Under the pieces are notes generated by a model. The model did no database searches. It saw only the letters and a program-made list of their open reading frames with translations, and had not been told where the DNA came from. A stretch of DNA of 64,000 nt, from positions 620,001 through 684,000 of the forward strand of contig NC_011666.1 in NCBI RefSeq assembly GCF_000021745.1, given 5' to 3'. Source of the DNA: Methylocella silvestris BL2 (GTDB lineage Bacteria; Pseudomonadota; Alphaproteobacteria; Rhizobiales; Beijerinckiaceae). Shown in pieces: positions 30,969 to 39,818 of this stretch (the first letter of the stretch is position 1; each line of letters begins with the position of its first letter). Position numbers and translations under genes: made by a program.

Positions 30969-31778
30969 ATGCAGGCCTATCTCGATCTCATCGACAAGAT
31001 CCTGCGCGAGGGCGTCCGCAAACCGGACCGCACCGGCACCGGCACGCTTTCGATCTTCGGCTATCAGATGCGCTTTGACCTCGGCGCCGGCTTTCCCCTG
31101 GTGACGACAAAGAAGCTGCACTGGAAGTCGATCGTGCATGAGCTGATCTGGTTCCTGCGCGGCGACACCAATATCGGCTATCTGAAGGACAATGGCGTCG
31201 GCATCTGGGACGAATGGGCCGATGACAGCGGCGATCTCGGCCCCGTGTACGGACGGCAATGGCGGTCCTGGCAGGCGCCGGACGGACGCACGATCGACCA
31301 GATCGCCAATGTGATCGATGAGATCCAGCGCGATCCTTTTTCGCGCCGGCTGCTCGTCTCGGCCTGGAACCCGGCCGACCTGCCGGCGATGGCGCTGGCC
31401 CCATGCCACTGCCTGTTCCAGTTCAACGTGCGGGACGATTCGACGGGAACGCGGCGGCTCGACTTGCAGCTCTACCAGCGGTCCGGCGACGCCTTCTTGG
31501 GCGCGCCCTTCAATATCGCCAGCTATGCGCTTTTGACTGAACTCGTCGCCTCCGTCTGCGGGCTCACGCCGGGCGATTTTGTGCACACGTTCGGCGACGC
31601 GCATCTCTATCTCAATCACATCGACCAGGCGAAGCTGCAGCTTTCGCGCGATCCGCGGCCGCTGCCCAGGCTGCGCATCAACGGCAACGTCAAATCGCTG
31701 TTTGATATCCGCTTCGAGGATCTCAGCCTCGAAAATTACGACCCTCATCCGGTGATCAAGGCGCCTGTCGCGGTTTGA
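30969..31778 (+). CDS. thyA: Thymidylate synthase (ThyA)
   Basis: 269 residues, makes dTMP from dUMP with methylene-tetrahydrofolate as one-carbon donor and reductant. The dUMP-binding Arg in [12 protein letters not shown], the catalytic Cys146 in [10 protein letters not shown], and [20 protein letters not shown] are intact. Start at ATG 30969 ([10 protein letters not shown]) rather than the open frame from 30900, which runs across the region just upstream of ssrA. The folate product is regenerated by DHFR, encoded 1.5 kb downstream. Confidence 0.97.
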   Translation: MQAYLDLIDKILREGVRKPDRTGTGTLSIFGYQMRFDLGAGFPLVTTKKLHWKSIVHELIWFLRGDTNIGYLKDNGVGIWDEWADDSGDLGPVYGRQWRSWQAPDGRTIDQIANVIDEIQRDPFSRRLLVSAWNPADLPAMALAPCHCLFQFNVRDDSTGTRRLDLQLYQRSGDAFLGAPFNIASYALLTELVASVCGLTPGDFVHTFGDAHLYLNHIDQAKLQLSRDPRPLPRLRINGNVKSLFDIRFEDLSLENYDPHPVIKAPVAV

Positions 31779-31858
31779 CGCAGGCGCGGCGTTTTCAGCC
31801 GGCGGCGCAATGAGCTATAGGCGTGAAGCGGCGGCTTCTGCCGCCGCGGTCGAGGTCC

Positions 31859-32776
31859 ATGGCGCCTTCAGCATCCACGCAGAGCGATCTGCCCGGCTTG
31901 ACGCCGATTCCCGGCGCCAGCGCTTCGATTGCCTCCGGCATTCTCTGGATGCTGCTGACGACGCTCCTGTTTGTGTGCCAGGATTCGACGGCCCGCATCC
32001 TGCTCGCCCATTATCCGGCGACGGAAATCGCCTTCGGACGCTATTTCGTCCATTTCGCCCTTGTCGGCGCTTTTCTCGCCCTGCGCGCGCCGCGGCTGCT
32101 GCGGTCCCGCCGGCCCGCGCTTCAGCTCACCCGGTCGAGCTTCCTGCTCGCCAATACGCTGTTTGGCATGCTGTCCTTGAAAATCATGCCCTTCCTCGAT
32201 TTTTCCGCAGTGGTCTGGGTCGCGCCTGTTCTGGTGACCGCGCTTTCGATCGTCGTCCTCCACGAGAAAGTTTCGTTGACAGGCTGGATCAGCGTCTTCA
32301 TCGGCCTCGCGGGCGTGTGGATTATCGTCGTCGGCGCCGGGTTTAGCGTCTCGGCGCTGATGATTTTGCCTTTAATGGCGGCGCTGACCAATGCGCTCTA
32401 TCAGATCGCCACGCGCTTTTTGCGCACGGCTGACGCGCCGCTGACGACGTTGTTTTACACGGCCATCGCCGGAACCGTGTTTTGCGCGCTGTTTCTGCCC
32501 TTCGTCGCGGTGAGGCCGACGCCCGGCGATCTCGCCTTGATGACGCTGCTCGGCGTCCTCGGAGTGGCCAGCCATTTCTGCATCATTCGCGCCTTTGCGG
32601 CGGCGCCCGCCAATGTCATCGCTCCCTTCGGCTATACGGCGCTGCTCTGGGCGAGCCTGTTCAGCGTCGTGATTTTTGCGGAAATTCCGACGCTGCGGAC
32701 AATTATCGGCTCTTGCCTCATCGTCGGGGCGGGCCTTGCGATCTTCTTCGGCCCCCGCGCCAAACGGAGCGTCTGA
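31859..32776 (+). CDS. EamA/DMT-family inner-membrane transporter
   Basis: 305 residues from ATG 31859 (a GTG at 31823 would add 12 basic residues). About ten hydrophobic segments, arranged as two EamA halves (SGILWMLLTTLLFVCQDSTA and MILPLMAALTNALYQIATRF). The DMT family exports or imports amino acids, nucleotides or other metabolites; the substrate is not predictable here. It lies between thyA and a GNAT gene, in the same direction, possibly in one transcription unit through to folA. Confidence 0.8.
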   Translation: MAPSASTQSDLPGLTPIPGASASIASGILWMLLTTLLFVCQDSTARILLAHYPATEIAFGRYFVHFALVGAFLALRAPRLLRSRRPALQLTRSSFLLANTLFGMLSLKIMPFLDFSAVVWVAPVLVTALSIVVLHEKVSLTGWISVFIGLAGVWIIVVGAGFSVSALMILPLMAALTNALYQIATRFLRTADAPLTTLFYTAIAGTVFCALFLPFVAVRPTPGDLALMTLLGVLGVASHFCIIRAFAAAPANVIAPFGYTALLWASLFSVVIFAEIPTLRTIIGSCLIVGAGLAIFFGPRAKRSV

Positions 32777-32780
32777 CCTC

Positions 32781-33287
32781 ATGGCTTTGAACAACCCGCG
32801 CGCAAGAATCCGCCCCGCGAGAGCGGAGGATTGCACGCTGATTCTTTCCCTGGTCGCCGAGCTCGCGGACTATGAGCATCTATCCGCCGAAATGCATGCC
32901 GGCGAGCAGGACATCTTCGCTGCGCTGTTTGGCGACGCGCCGCGCGTTTTCGCCGCTGTCGCCGAATGGGATGGGGAAGCGGCCGGCTTCGCGCTCTGGT
33001 TCTACACTTTTTCGAGCTTTCGCGGCCGCCATGGCGTCTGGCTGGAAGATCTTTACGTGCGCCCGGCCTTTCGCGGCAAAGGCTGCGGCAAGGCGCTTCT
33101 CGCACATGTCGCGCGCCTTTGCGTCGCTGAAAATCTCGGCCGTTTCGAATGGTCCGTGCTCGACTGGAACGAGCCGTCGATCCGCTTCTACAAATCCATG
33201 GGCGCGACGCTGATGGATCAATGGCGCATCTGCCGCGTGGAGGACGAGGCGCTCTTGCGCCTTGGCGCCGGCGCGCCAAAACCATGA
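32781..33287 (+). CDS. GNAT-family N-acetyltransferase
   Basis: 168 residues from ATG 32781 (MALNNPRARIRPARAEDCTL). The acetyl-CoA-binding motif A (LEDLYVRPAFRGKGCGKALL, with the Arg-Gly-x-Gly-Lys/Gly turn) lies near residues 95-115, and the C-terminal motif NEPSIRFYKSMGATL follows. Most similar in layout to small-molecule diamine/amino acid acetyltransferases. Its stop overlaps the folA start (ATGA). Confidence 0.85.
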   Translation: MALNNPRARIRPARAEDCTLILSLVAELADYEHLSAEMHAGEQDIFAALFGDAPRVFAAVAEWDGEAAGFALWFYTFSSFRGRHGVWLEDLYVRPAFRGKGCGKALLAHVARLCVAENLGRFEWSVLDWNEPSIRFYKSMGATLMDQWRICRVEDEALLRLGAGAPKP

Positions 33288-33808
33288 GCGCCGCTCTCGC
33301 GCTTGTCGCGGCGCTCGGTGAAAATGGCGTCATCGGCGCCGGCGATCGCCTGCCCTTCCGGCTGCCGAGCGACCTCAAGCGGTTCCGCACGCTGACTTGG
33401 GGCAAGCCGCTGCTGATGGGGCGCAAGACATTCGCTTCGATCGGGCGCCCTTTGCCGGGCCGCGAGACGATCGTTGTGACGCGCGACAAAGATTTCGCCG
33501 CGCCCGCAGGGGTGCATCTGGCTTTCAGCCTCGAAGAGGCGCTGAGCCTTGCCAAAGCCCGCGCCGCGGCTATGGGCGCCGATGAGATCATCCTCGCCGG
33601 GGGCGGCGAACTCTATGCCGCGCTGCTGCCCTGCGTCGAGCGCATGTATCTGACGTTGGTCGAGGCCTCGCCGCCGGGCGACGCTTTGTTTCCCGCCGTC
33701 AATTGGTCCGACTGGATCGAGACGGAGCGGCTTACCCCCGAGCCGCAGGCAGGAGACGAAGCAAAATTCGCCTTCGTCCGCTTCGAGCGGAAGTTTAAAT
33801 TTACGTAA
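33284..33808 (+). CDS. folA: Dihydrofolate reductase
   Basis: 174 residues. Reduces dihydrofolate to tetrahydrofolate with NADPH, closing the thymidylate cycle with ThyA upstream. N-terminal IGAGDRLPFRLPSDLKRFR holds the substrate-binding Asp equivalent; GRKTFASIGRPLPGRETIVV binds NADPH; the C-terminal FALVRFERK-like strand is present (FAFVRFERKFKFT). Starts at ATG 33284, overlapping the GNAT stop by 4 bases. Confidence 0.96.
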   Translation: MSAALALVAALGENGVIGAGDRLPFRLPSDLKRFRTLTWGKPLLMGRKTFASIGRPLPGRETIVVTRDKDFAAPAGVHLAFSLEEALSLAKARAAAMGADEIILAGGGELYAALLPCVERMYLTLVEASPPGDALFPAVNWSDWIETERLTPEPQAGDEAKFAFVRFERKFKFT

Positions 33809-33919
33809 TGAACCGGCGTTCGCCTCGGCTCCAGCGCCGGGCGGCCGTGGCTCCGATTTGTGCTGGCGCGGGCGCGCTCCTATAAAGGGCGGTCTTCAAA
33901 TATGCACAAATGAGGTTTC

Positions 33920-35026
33920 ATGCCGTGGATCAGTGATGGCGGTGGCGGCGGTTCGTGGAAACCCAGCGGACCGTGGGGACAAAAACCGAGTTCCCCGCAG
34001 CAGCCGGATTTCGAGGATTTGCTGCGGCGCGGACAGGAGCGGATCAAAAGCTGGATGCCCGGCTCCGGCGGCGGCTTTACCGGCGGGCGCGGCATTCTCG
34101 CCTTGGCGCTGATCGGCATTGGCGTCTGGCTGTTGTCGGGCTTCTATACGGTCGCGCCGAGCGAAGTCGGCCTCAACAAGATCTTCGGCCGCTACACCGG
34201 CAAGACCGGGCCGGGCCTCAACTATAATCTGCCGTTTCCGATCGGCGAGGTCGAAAAGCTCCCCGTCACCACGCGCAGCACCATCAATGTCGGCTTCACT
34301 TACCGGCCCGACATGCGCACCTCGGTCGATCTCCCCGAGGAAAGCCTGATGCTGACGGGCGACGAAAACATCGCCGACGTCAAATTCGTGGTCATCTGGC
34401 AGATCGATCCGGTGCGGCCGGAGGATTACGCCTTCAATATCGCAAACCAGAAAGAAACGGTGAAGGCCGTTGCCGAAAGCGCGATGCGCGAAGTCATCGG
34501 CCGCAGCCAGATTCAGCGCATTCTGACCGCCGAGCGCAAAGTCATCGAGCCCGCCGTGCAGGAGCTCATGCAGCGCATCCTGAACCAATATAAGGCGGGC
34601 GTGCTGGTCCTGCAGGTGCAGTTGCAGTCGGTCGATCCGCCGGAGCAGGTCATCGCCGCCTTCCGCGACGTGACCGCAGCGCAGCAGGATCAGAACCGCA
34701 TGCGCAACGAGGCGGAAGCCTACGCCAATCGCGTGGTGCCGGAGGCGCGAGGCAAGGCCGCCGCGACCATTCAGGAAGCCGAAGGGTATCGGCTGCAGAC
34801 CGTCGCCGAGGCGACCGGCCAGGCCGCGCGATTCGACAAAATCTACGACGAATACAAGAAGGCGCCCGGCGTGACCCGCGAACGCATGTATCTCGAGACC
34901 ATGGAGCGCGTCTTCGGCGGCATGGACAAGGTCATCGTCGATCAGGATGGCGACCGCTCCGGCGTCGTCCCCTACCTGCCCTTAAGCGCGCTCACCGGCA
35001 AGGCGACCGAGGGAGCGCATAAATGA
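33920..35026 (+). CDS. hflK: FtsH protease activity modulator HflK
   Basis: 368 residues. After a Gly/Pro-rich start (MPWISDGGGGGSWKPSGPWG) a single membrane helix sits at about residues 60-76 (ILALALIGIGVWLLSGFYTV), followed by an SPFH/band-7 domain (VAPSEVGLNKIFGRYTGKTG) on the periplasmic side. With HflC it forms the large ring complex around FtsH that limits access of membrane substrates. The stop overlaps the hflC ATG (ATGA). Confidence 0.95.
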   Translation: MPWISDGGGGGSWKPSGPWGQKPSSPQQPDFEDLLRRGQERIKSWMPGSGGGFTGGRGILALALIGIGVWLLSGFYTVAPSEVGLNKIFGRYTGKTGPGLNYNLPFPIGEVEKLPVTTRSTINVGFTYRPDMRTSVDLPEESLMLTGDENIADVKFVVIWQIDPVRPEDYAFNIANQKETVKAVAESAMREVIGRSQIQRILTAERKVIEPAVQELMQRILNQYKAGVLVLQVQLQSVDPPEQVIAAFRDVTAAQQDQNRMRNEAEAYANRVVPEARGKAAATIQEAEGYRLQTVAEATGQAARFDKIYDEYKKAPGVTRERMYLETMERVFGGMDKVIVDQDGDRSGVVPYLPLSALTGKATEGAHK

Positions 35027-35961
35027 GAAGCGTCTCCGCTCTCGCGATCATCGCCGCCGCCGTCATCCTGCTCGTCCTTGCGACCGGATCCCTCTTCACC
35101 GTCCAGCAGACGCAGCAGGCTCTGGTGCTGCGCTTCGGCGAGCCGGTCGCCGGCCGCGGCCTCGTGACCCAACCGGGACTGCACTTCAAAATTCCGTTCA
35201 TCGAGAACGTCGTTTACCTCGACAACCGCATTCTCGACCTTGAAGCGCCGAAGCAGGAGGTTCTCGCCTCCGACAATACGCGCATCGAGGTCGATTCCTT
35301 CCTGCGCTACCGCATCGTCGATCCGCTGAAATTTTACCAGACGGTCGGCACCATCGAGCGCGCCAACAGCCAGCTCGGCTTCGTGCTGAATTCGGCGGTG
35401 CGCCGCGTGCTCGGCGAAGCCAATCTCACCCAGATCGTGCGCGACGACCGCGCCAGTCTGATGGCGCGGATCAGGGATCAGGTCGAAGCCGAAGGCTCCC
35501 GCCTCGGCATCGTAGCGGTCGACGTCCGCATCCGCCGCGCCGATCTGCCAAGGCAGATTTCGGAGCGGGTTTACAGCCGTATGCAGACCGAGCGCGCCAG
35601 AGAGGCGGCGGAGTTCCGCGCGCAAGGCTCTGAGCAGGCGCAGAAGATCGTCGCCGGCGCCGACCGGAACGTCGTCGTGCTGAAGGGCGAGGCGCAGCGG
35701 CAGGCCGACCAGACGCGCGGCGAGGGCGACGCCGAACGAAATCGCATCTTCGCCGCATCCTTCGGCAAGGACCCGGACTTTTTCGCCTTCTTCCGCTCCA
35801 TGCAGGCCTATGAGACCGGGCTGCAATCGGGCGATACGCGGATGGTGATCAGCCCGAAATCGGAGTTTTTCCGGTTTTTCGGCTCCCCCTCCGGCGAGCG
35901 GGCGCAGGCCGTCGCGCCCGTCGCCAAGGAGCCGGCGCCCGCTTCGGCCTCGAGCCCCTAG
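35023..35961 (+). CDS. hflC: FtsH protease activity modulator HflC
   Basis: 312 residues. Short membrane helix at residues 5-25 (ALAIIAAAVILLVLATGSLF), SPFH domain from about 26 (TVQQTQQALVLRFGEPVAGR) and a coiled-coil region around 190-240 (ARAAEFRAQGSEQAQKIVAG). Partner of HflK. The sequence is standard to about residue 290 and ends in an Ala/Ser-rich tail. The gene order hflK-hflC-degP is common in alphaproteobacteria. Confidence 0.95.
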   Translation: MRSVSALAIIAAAVILLVLATGSLFTVQQTQQALVLRFGEPVAGRGLVTQPGLHFKIPFIENVVYLDNRILDLEAPKQEVLASDNTRIEVDSFLRYRIVDPLKFYQTVGTIERANSQLGFVLNSAVRRVLGEANLTQIVRDDRASLMARIRDQVEAEGSRLGIVAVDVRIRRADLPRQISERVYSRMQTERAREAAEFRAQGSEQAQKIVAGADRNVVVLKGEAQRQADQTRGEGDAERNRIFAASFGKDPDFFAFFRSMQAYETGLQSGDTRMVISPKSEFFRFFGSPSGERAQAVAPVAKEPAPASASSP

Positions 35962-36364
35962 ACACCGATGATTTTGAACCGAAGAGGTCCGAAATCATAA
36001 GCGTGAGAAGCGTTTAGAGCACGATGTCGGGCAAAAAAATGTTGCCGCGCTTGGCATTGTGCTTCAACGCCGCGGCGTTTTCCGCCGCGTCGTGATCATC
36101 CAATGGCTTGAGCGGTGGGCTAAGCTCGTCCGCCGGTCCGACGCCGCTCGTTCAGCGTAAAGGCAGGCCAAGCCTGCAATGCTGCCGATCTCGCGGCTAG
36201 GGCCGGAAACGCCAGACCTGCTCCCTCACGAAGTTTTGCTGGATTTCGACGCCCCTTTCCGCTCCATTGCGTCACAACCGCAGATATACCGGGTCCATTC
36301 GTCAAAAGGACGACCGCTTCGCCCGGAACAGGCGCGCTGCCATCACATGAAGGAGAAACCGCCC
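35962..36364. other. Gap between hflC and degP
   Basis: About 400 bases without a supported gene. It opens with a hairpin-forming block (ATGATTT at 35968-35974 pairing with AAATCAT at 35992-35998) and continues to TTTAGAGCACGATGTCGGGC near 36015, similar to short palindromic intergenic elements I recall from other Hyphomicrobiales. A small DUF2065 gene often lies here in relatives and is absent. The degP promoter must lie in the rest but I could not pick a clear one. Confidence 0.45.
35968..36042. repeat. Possible short palindromic intergenic repeat
   Basis: Inverted repeat ATGATTT/AAATCAT with a loop of 17 bases, followed by TTTAGAGCACGATG. It could also act as a terminator for hflKC, though no T-run follows. 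Family assignment is from memory only. Confidence 0.3.
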
Positions 36365-37936
36365 ATGGGCCTGTTCAAGACTGCGCGGCGCGGCGCGATT
36401 GCGTCTGCCGCCGGCGGGGCCGCTCCGCGAAACGCCTGCTCCCTGCTCGCCATTGCCGCCGTGCTCATGTTTGGAGCCGCGTCCGTCGCGCCCGGGCTCG
36501 GCGCGCCGCCGGCCTATGCGAAGGGACCGGACTCCCTAGCGGATCTTGCCGCTGACGTCAGCGACGCAGTCGTCAACATCTCGGCGACGCAGACGATGGA
36601 CGAAAAGCGCTCGGGCGGGGCTCCGCAGCTTGAGCCGGGCACGCCCTTCGATGATCTGTTCGAGGAGTTCTTCCGCCGCCGCCAGCAAGGCCAAGGCGGG
36701 CCGGACCAACCCACGCCGCGCGCGCCGCGCGAGCGCAAGTCGAATTCGCTCGGCTCAGGCTTCGTCGTCGATCCGTCAGGCATTATCATTACCAATAATC
36801 ACGTCATCGCCGACGCCAATGACGTCACGGTGATTTTTACCGATGGACAGAAACTGAAGGCCGAAGTCCTCGGCAAGGATTCGAAAGTCGACGTCGCCGT
36901 CCTGAAAGTGAAGCCCGACAAGCCGCTGAAGGCGGTCAAATTCGGCGACAGCGACAAGATGCGCGTTGGCGATTGGGTCATCGCCGTCGGCAATCCGTTC
37001 GGCCTTGGCGGCACTGTCACCGCCGGAATCATTTCCGCCCTGAAACGGAACATCGATTCCGGCCCCTATGACAATTATTTCCAGACGGACGCCGCGATCA
37101 ACAAGGGCAATTCGGGCGGACCGCTCTTCAACATGGCCGGCGAGGTCGTCGGCATCAACACCGCGATCCTCTCGCCCTCGGGCGGATCGATCGGTATCGG
37201 CTTCTCGACGCCTGCTGCGACTGTGACGCCGGTCATCGATCAGCTGCAGAAATTTGGCGAGACGCGGCGCGGATGGCTCGGCGTCCGGATCCAGAACGTC
37301 GACGACACGATCGCAGAAACGCTGAACCTTGGCTCGGTGCGGGGCGCGCTGGTCGCCGGCGCGGACGACAAGGGACCGGCTAAGGCAGCCGGGATCGAGG
37401 CTGGCGACGTCATCTTGAAATTCGACGGCGTGCCGATCAAGGAATCCCACGACCTGCCCAAGATCGTCGCCTCCGCGCCAGTCGGCAAGGATGTCGAAGT
37501 GGTGCTGCTGCGGCAAGGCAAGGAGATCACTAAGACGATCAAGCTCGGCCGGCTCGAGGACAATGAAAAGCAAAAGGCCGCCTTGACCGTCAGGCCCGGC
37601 GACGACGACAAGCCGCCGGCGGCCAACGCCTCGATGGAGCGCGCGCTCGGCATGGCCTTCTCAGGGCTTAATGACGGCGCGCGCCGGAAATATTCGATCA
37701 AACAGAGCGTCGCCGCCGGCGTCATTGTGACCGATGTCGAGCCGGATTCGGGCGCCGCGGAAAAGCACATCCAACCCGGCGACGTGATCATGGAGATCAA
37801 TCAGGAGCCGGTGAAGGAGCCGGCCGACGTCGCCAAGAAAGTCGCCAAGCTGAAGGACGACGGCAAGAAGTCGGCGCTGCTTCTCGTCGCCAATGGCCAG
37901 GGAGAAATGCGCTTTGTCGCGCTTCCCTTCCCATAA
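36365..37936 (+). CDS. degP: Do-type periplasmic serine protease/chaperone DegP
   Basis: 523 residues from ATG 36365, with AAGGAG nine bases upstream; an earlier ATG at 36347 is less well placed. A signal segment spans about residues 24-52. The trypsin-like catalytic triad is His146 (ITNNHVIAD), Asp176 (SKVDVAVLKV) and Ser250 (NKGNSGGPLF). Two PDZ domains follow (GWLGVRIQNVDDTIAET and AAGVIVTDVEPDSGAAEKHI). It degrades or refolds misfolded envelope proteins. Located after hflKC as in many relatives, with a linker rich in Pro/Arg (residues 103-130). Confidence 0.96.
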   Translation: MGLFKTARRGAIASAAGGAAPRNACSLLAIAAVLMFGAASVAPGLGAPPAYAKGPDSLADLAADVSDAVVNISATQTMDEKRSGGAPQLEPGTPFDDLFEEFFRRRQQGQGGPDQPTPRAPRERKSNSLGSGFVVDPSGIIITNNHVIADANDVTVIFTDGQKLKAEVLGKDSKVDVAVLKVKPDKPLKAVKFGDSDKMRVGDWVIAVGNPFGLGGTVTAGIISALKRNIDSGPYDNYFQTDAAINKGNSGGPLFNMAGEVVGINTAILSPSGGSIGIGFSTPAATVTPVIDQLQKFGETRRGWLGVRIQNVDDTIAETLNLGSVRGALVAGADDKGPAKAAGIEAGDVILKFDGVPIKESHDLPKIVASAPVGKDVEVVLLRQGKEITKTIKLGRLEDNEKQKAALTVRPGDDDKPPAANASMERALGMAFSGLNDGARRKYSIKQSVAAGVIVTDVEPDSGAAEKHIQPGDVIMEINQEPVKEPADVAKKVAKLKDDGKKSALLLVANGQGEMRFVALPFP

Positions 37937-37978
37937 AAATCCGCGGTCTCGACGAGCGCAATAAGCAGGGTTTCGCCC

Positions 37979-38007
37979 TTGCCGCCCGGGAATGAGGTGG
38001 CTATAAG
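37979..38007 (+). promoter_or_regulatory. Promoter of tRNA-Pro
   Basis: TTGCCG (37979-37984), 17 bases, TATAAG (38002-38007). The -10 matches five of six and the -35 four of six; spacing is ideal. A hairpin (GGCCGGC/GCCGGCC at 38022-38042) in the leader lies just before the tRNA, perhaps a processing signal. Confidence 0.6.
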
Positions 38008-38047
38008 ACCTCAGCCAAAGCGGCCGGCGTCAATTGCCGGCCAATGT

Positions 38048-38124
38048 CGGAGTGTAGCGCAGCCTGGTAGCGCACCTCGTTCGGGACGAGGGGGTCGGAG
38101 GTTCGAATCCTCTCACTCCGACCA
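38048..38124 (+). tRNA. tRNA-Pro (anticodon CGG)
   Basis: 77 bases with encoded CCA. Acceptor stem CGGAGTG pairs with CACTCCG; anticodon stem CCTCG/CGAGG flanks the loop TTCGGGA, so the anticodon is CGG; T-loop GTTCGAATC is present. It reads CCG proline codons, which are frequent in this high-GC genome. Confidence 0.96.
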
Positions 38125-38211
38125 ATGCTTTGAAGGCTTCGCTTATACTTTCCATCTTGGCCGGCCGCCGCGGCAGTTTCGCTTGTCAAGTCGGCGGACC
38201 GGGAGATAGCC

Positions 38212-38424
38212 GTGCAATGGATTCGGTTTGACGCCAGTCTCGAGCAGAGCATCGAGCAAGCCTTCGACGCCTGGAAGGCGCGGTTGGCCACGCATGATGC
38301 GAAAGAGGCGGAACAGCGGCAACTCGTTGAAGGGCCGAAGTCCCAGAAGGCGGTCGCCAAATTGGTCGACCGTCGCTTCATCGACTACCTGCGGGAAACC
38401 GGCATTCCCTTTGAGCGTCCTTGA
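38212..38424 (+). CDS. Small hypothetical protein
   Basis: 70 residues ([20 protein letters not shown] start), predicted helical, charged, with no Cys and no membrane segment. It starts with GTG 38212, preceded by GGGAG about six bases upstream. The composition is protein-like, but no family is recognised and the length is small, so it may be spurious. It lies between tRNA-Pro and another tiny gene. Confidence 0.5.
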   Translation: MQWIRFDASLEQSIEQAFDAWKARLATHDAKEAEQRQLVEGPKSQKAVAKLVDRRFIDYLRETGIPFERP

Positions 38425-38520
38425 ACTGACGTAGCCTCCGGCGCTCGCGCAATTGAGGCAATTCGTCGCGTCTTGATCCATTCGGCGGCGGCGCTCTCCC
38501 GCGGGTGCTAAGGCCGCGGC

Positions 38521-38745
38521 ATGAACAAAGCAGAGCTATTGGAACAATTGTCAGCGGCGATAGATGCGATCGCGCGGAGCGAGGAGCTCGTCGCGAATCA
38601 GCGGCAGATCGTCGATTTATTCGAGCGCCAGCGCCAGGACGCCATACAGGCGAAAGAAATGCTCGAGCAATTCGAGGAGATCTTGGCGTCGCAAATGGCG
38701 AATCGGGACCGGCTGCTCAAAGAGCTGTCGGAAATTTCTGGATGA
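38521..38745 (+). CDS. Small helical hypothetical protein
   Basis: 74 residues (MNKAELLEQLSAAIDAIARS), entirely predicted helix with heptad-like leucine/isoleucine spacing (VANQRQIVDLFERQRQDAIQ), suggesting a coiled coil or helical hairpin. No signal peptide or membrane segment. The ATG at 38521 has no strong ribosome-binding site. Not recognised as a named family. Confidence 0.55.
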   Translation: MNKAELLEQLSAAIDAIARSEELVANQRQIVDLFERQRQDAIQAKEMLEQFEEILASQMANRDRLLKELSEISG

Positions 38746-38862
38746 TCGAGCGCCTTCAATTGCGCCTTGCGACTCGCATCTATGTCGGAAAGGATATAGC
38801 TTCCACTTCCATCTGATCTTGCCGGATTCGCCTCGGCGACGGCGGACGAGGGAGTTCGGAAC

Positions 38863-39069
38863 ATGAAACTTAGCGCGCTCAACCAAATCAAAGGTAAGGT
38901 CGTCGACGTCAAGAAGGGCGTGACCACGGCGCATGTGAGAATCGATTTGGGTCACGGGATCGTGGTTACTTCGTCGATCACCAACGAAGCCGTTGATTTA
39001 TTAAATCTGTCGCCCGGCGATGAAGTCACCACTTTGATTAATGAGTCCAATATAATCATCGGCAAGTAA
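38863..39069 (+). CDS. TOBE/Mop-domain molybdate-binding protein
   Basis: 68 residues, one TOBE domain of the Mop type: MKLSALNQIKGKVVDVKKGV, THA-VRIDLGHGIVVTSSITNEA, SPGDEVTTLINESNIIIGK. Single-domain Mop proteins assemble into hexamers that bind molybdate or tungstate, acting as a cellular store (molbindin). No molybdate transport or molybdenum-enzyme gene is visible in the window, so the link to metabolism is unknown. Typical length for a molbindin. Confidence 0.85.
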   Translation: MKLSALNQIKGKVVDVKKGVTTAHVRIDLGHGIVVTSSITNEAVDLLNLSPGDEVTTLINESNIIIGK

Positions 39070-39372
39070 CTCAACGCATGAAACGAGACGGCGGCTCGCT
39101 TGTATTTCTCCGCGCCGCTCTTTTGCTTTGCTTGCACTCCGCCTATGACGTTCCGACGGCCGCTTCCGGCCGGCAGGGCATCAGGACTTGTAGGCCGCGC
39201 ACTGTTGACGGCGTCGTGTCCTGAGCCTGTCGAAGGACGACACGGTCCTCCCGGCCTCCTTATTATGAGGGCGTTGGATTTGGGACGCCGCTATAAATAT
39301 TCTGGCGCCCCCCACCAGCTTTAAAACGCCGCTTGGAGACCAAGAGCGCAACAGCCGTCATCATGATCGAAA
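39070..39372. other. Gap with a REP-like repeat
   Basis: 303 bases with no supported gene. Positions about 39216-39246 carry the stretch GTGTCCTGAGCCTGTCGAAGGACGACAC, an imperfect palindrome resembling the CCTTCGACAGGCTCAGGAC repeats found widely between bacterial genes (from memory). Otherwise nothing notable. Confidence 0.5.
39216..39246. repeat. REP-like palindrome
   Basis: Contains CCTGAGCCTGTCGAAGGACG, with outer arms that can pair (GTCGTGTC against GACGACAC, allowing mismatch). Such elements occur in many bacterial intergenic regions. Confidence 0.5.
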
Positions 39373-39624
39373 TCAGCGTCTCGCTAGCGCAAATCCCAAG
39401 ATCAAGCCGACGCCCATCGCCGTCGCCAAAGCCATTATCGGTTGATTTGACGCAAAGCTCTTCGTCTCACTTAATGCCGTCCCATACGCTTTTTGGACTT
39501 GGTCGACACTTTGGTCCACCGTTCCACGAGCCTGGCGCAGCGTGTCGTCCGCGAAGTCCCCGAGGGCGTTATTTATCTTGTCGCCAACATTGCTCGCTGC
39601 GTCCGAAAAACTTTGATTATTCAT
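39373..39624 (-). CDS. DUF883/ElaB-like membrane-anchored stress protein
   Basis: 83 residues (MNNQSFSDAASNVGDKINNA). A soluble, amphipathic N-terminal part is followed by a C-terminal hydrophobic anchor, ALATAMGVGLILGFALARR, ending in Arg-Arg as in the ElaB/YqjD (DUF883) group of ribosome- or membrane-associated stationary-phase proteins. An EcfG-type stress promoter matches upstream at 39739-39763. The role in this organism is inferred from family only. Confidence 0.75.
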   Translation of the reverse strand: MNNQSFSDAASNVGDKINNALGDFADDTLRQARGTVDQSVDQVQKAYGTALSETKSFASNQPIMALATAMGVGLILGFALARR

Positions 39625-39738
39625 TATGCTGCTCCTCTTCGAAGGGATTTGCCACGCTCATGAATCACGCGAGCGAGCGCTGTAATTGTCGACAGAGCGC
39701 GGAGATTCAGAGTGGGCAGACGCCCTTTTCTTCCATCG

Positions 39739-39763
39739 AACGTCATGCTTCTTTCGAAGTTCC
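39739..39763 (-). promoter_or_regulatory. EcfG-type general stress promoter upstream of the DUF883-like gene
   Basis: On the minus strand GGAAC (39759-39763), 16 bases, CGTT (39739-39742), the consensus of the alphaproteobacterial general-stress sigma factor EcfG. It lies about 115 bases ahead of the gene start. Spacing and both boxes are exact. Confidence 0.55.
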
Positions 39764-39818
39764 TCGCAGCGGTGTTGGGAATGCCTGCCGCATGACCTTT
39801 GAATGAAGCACTCCAAAG

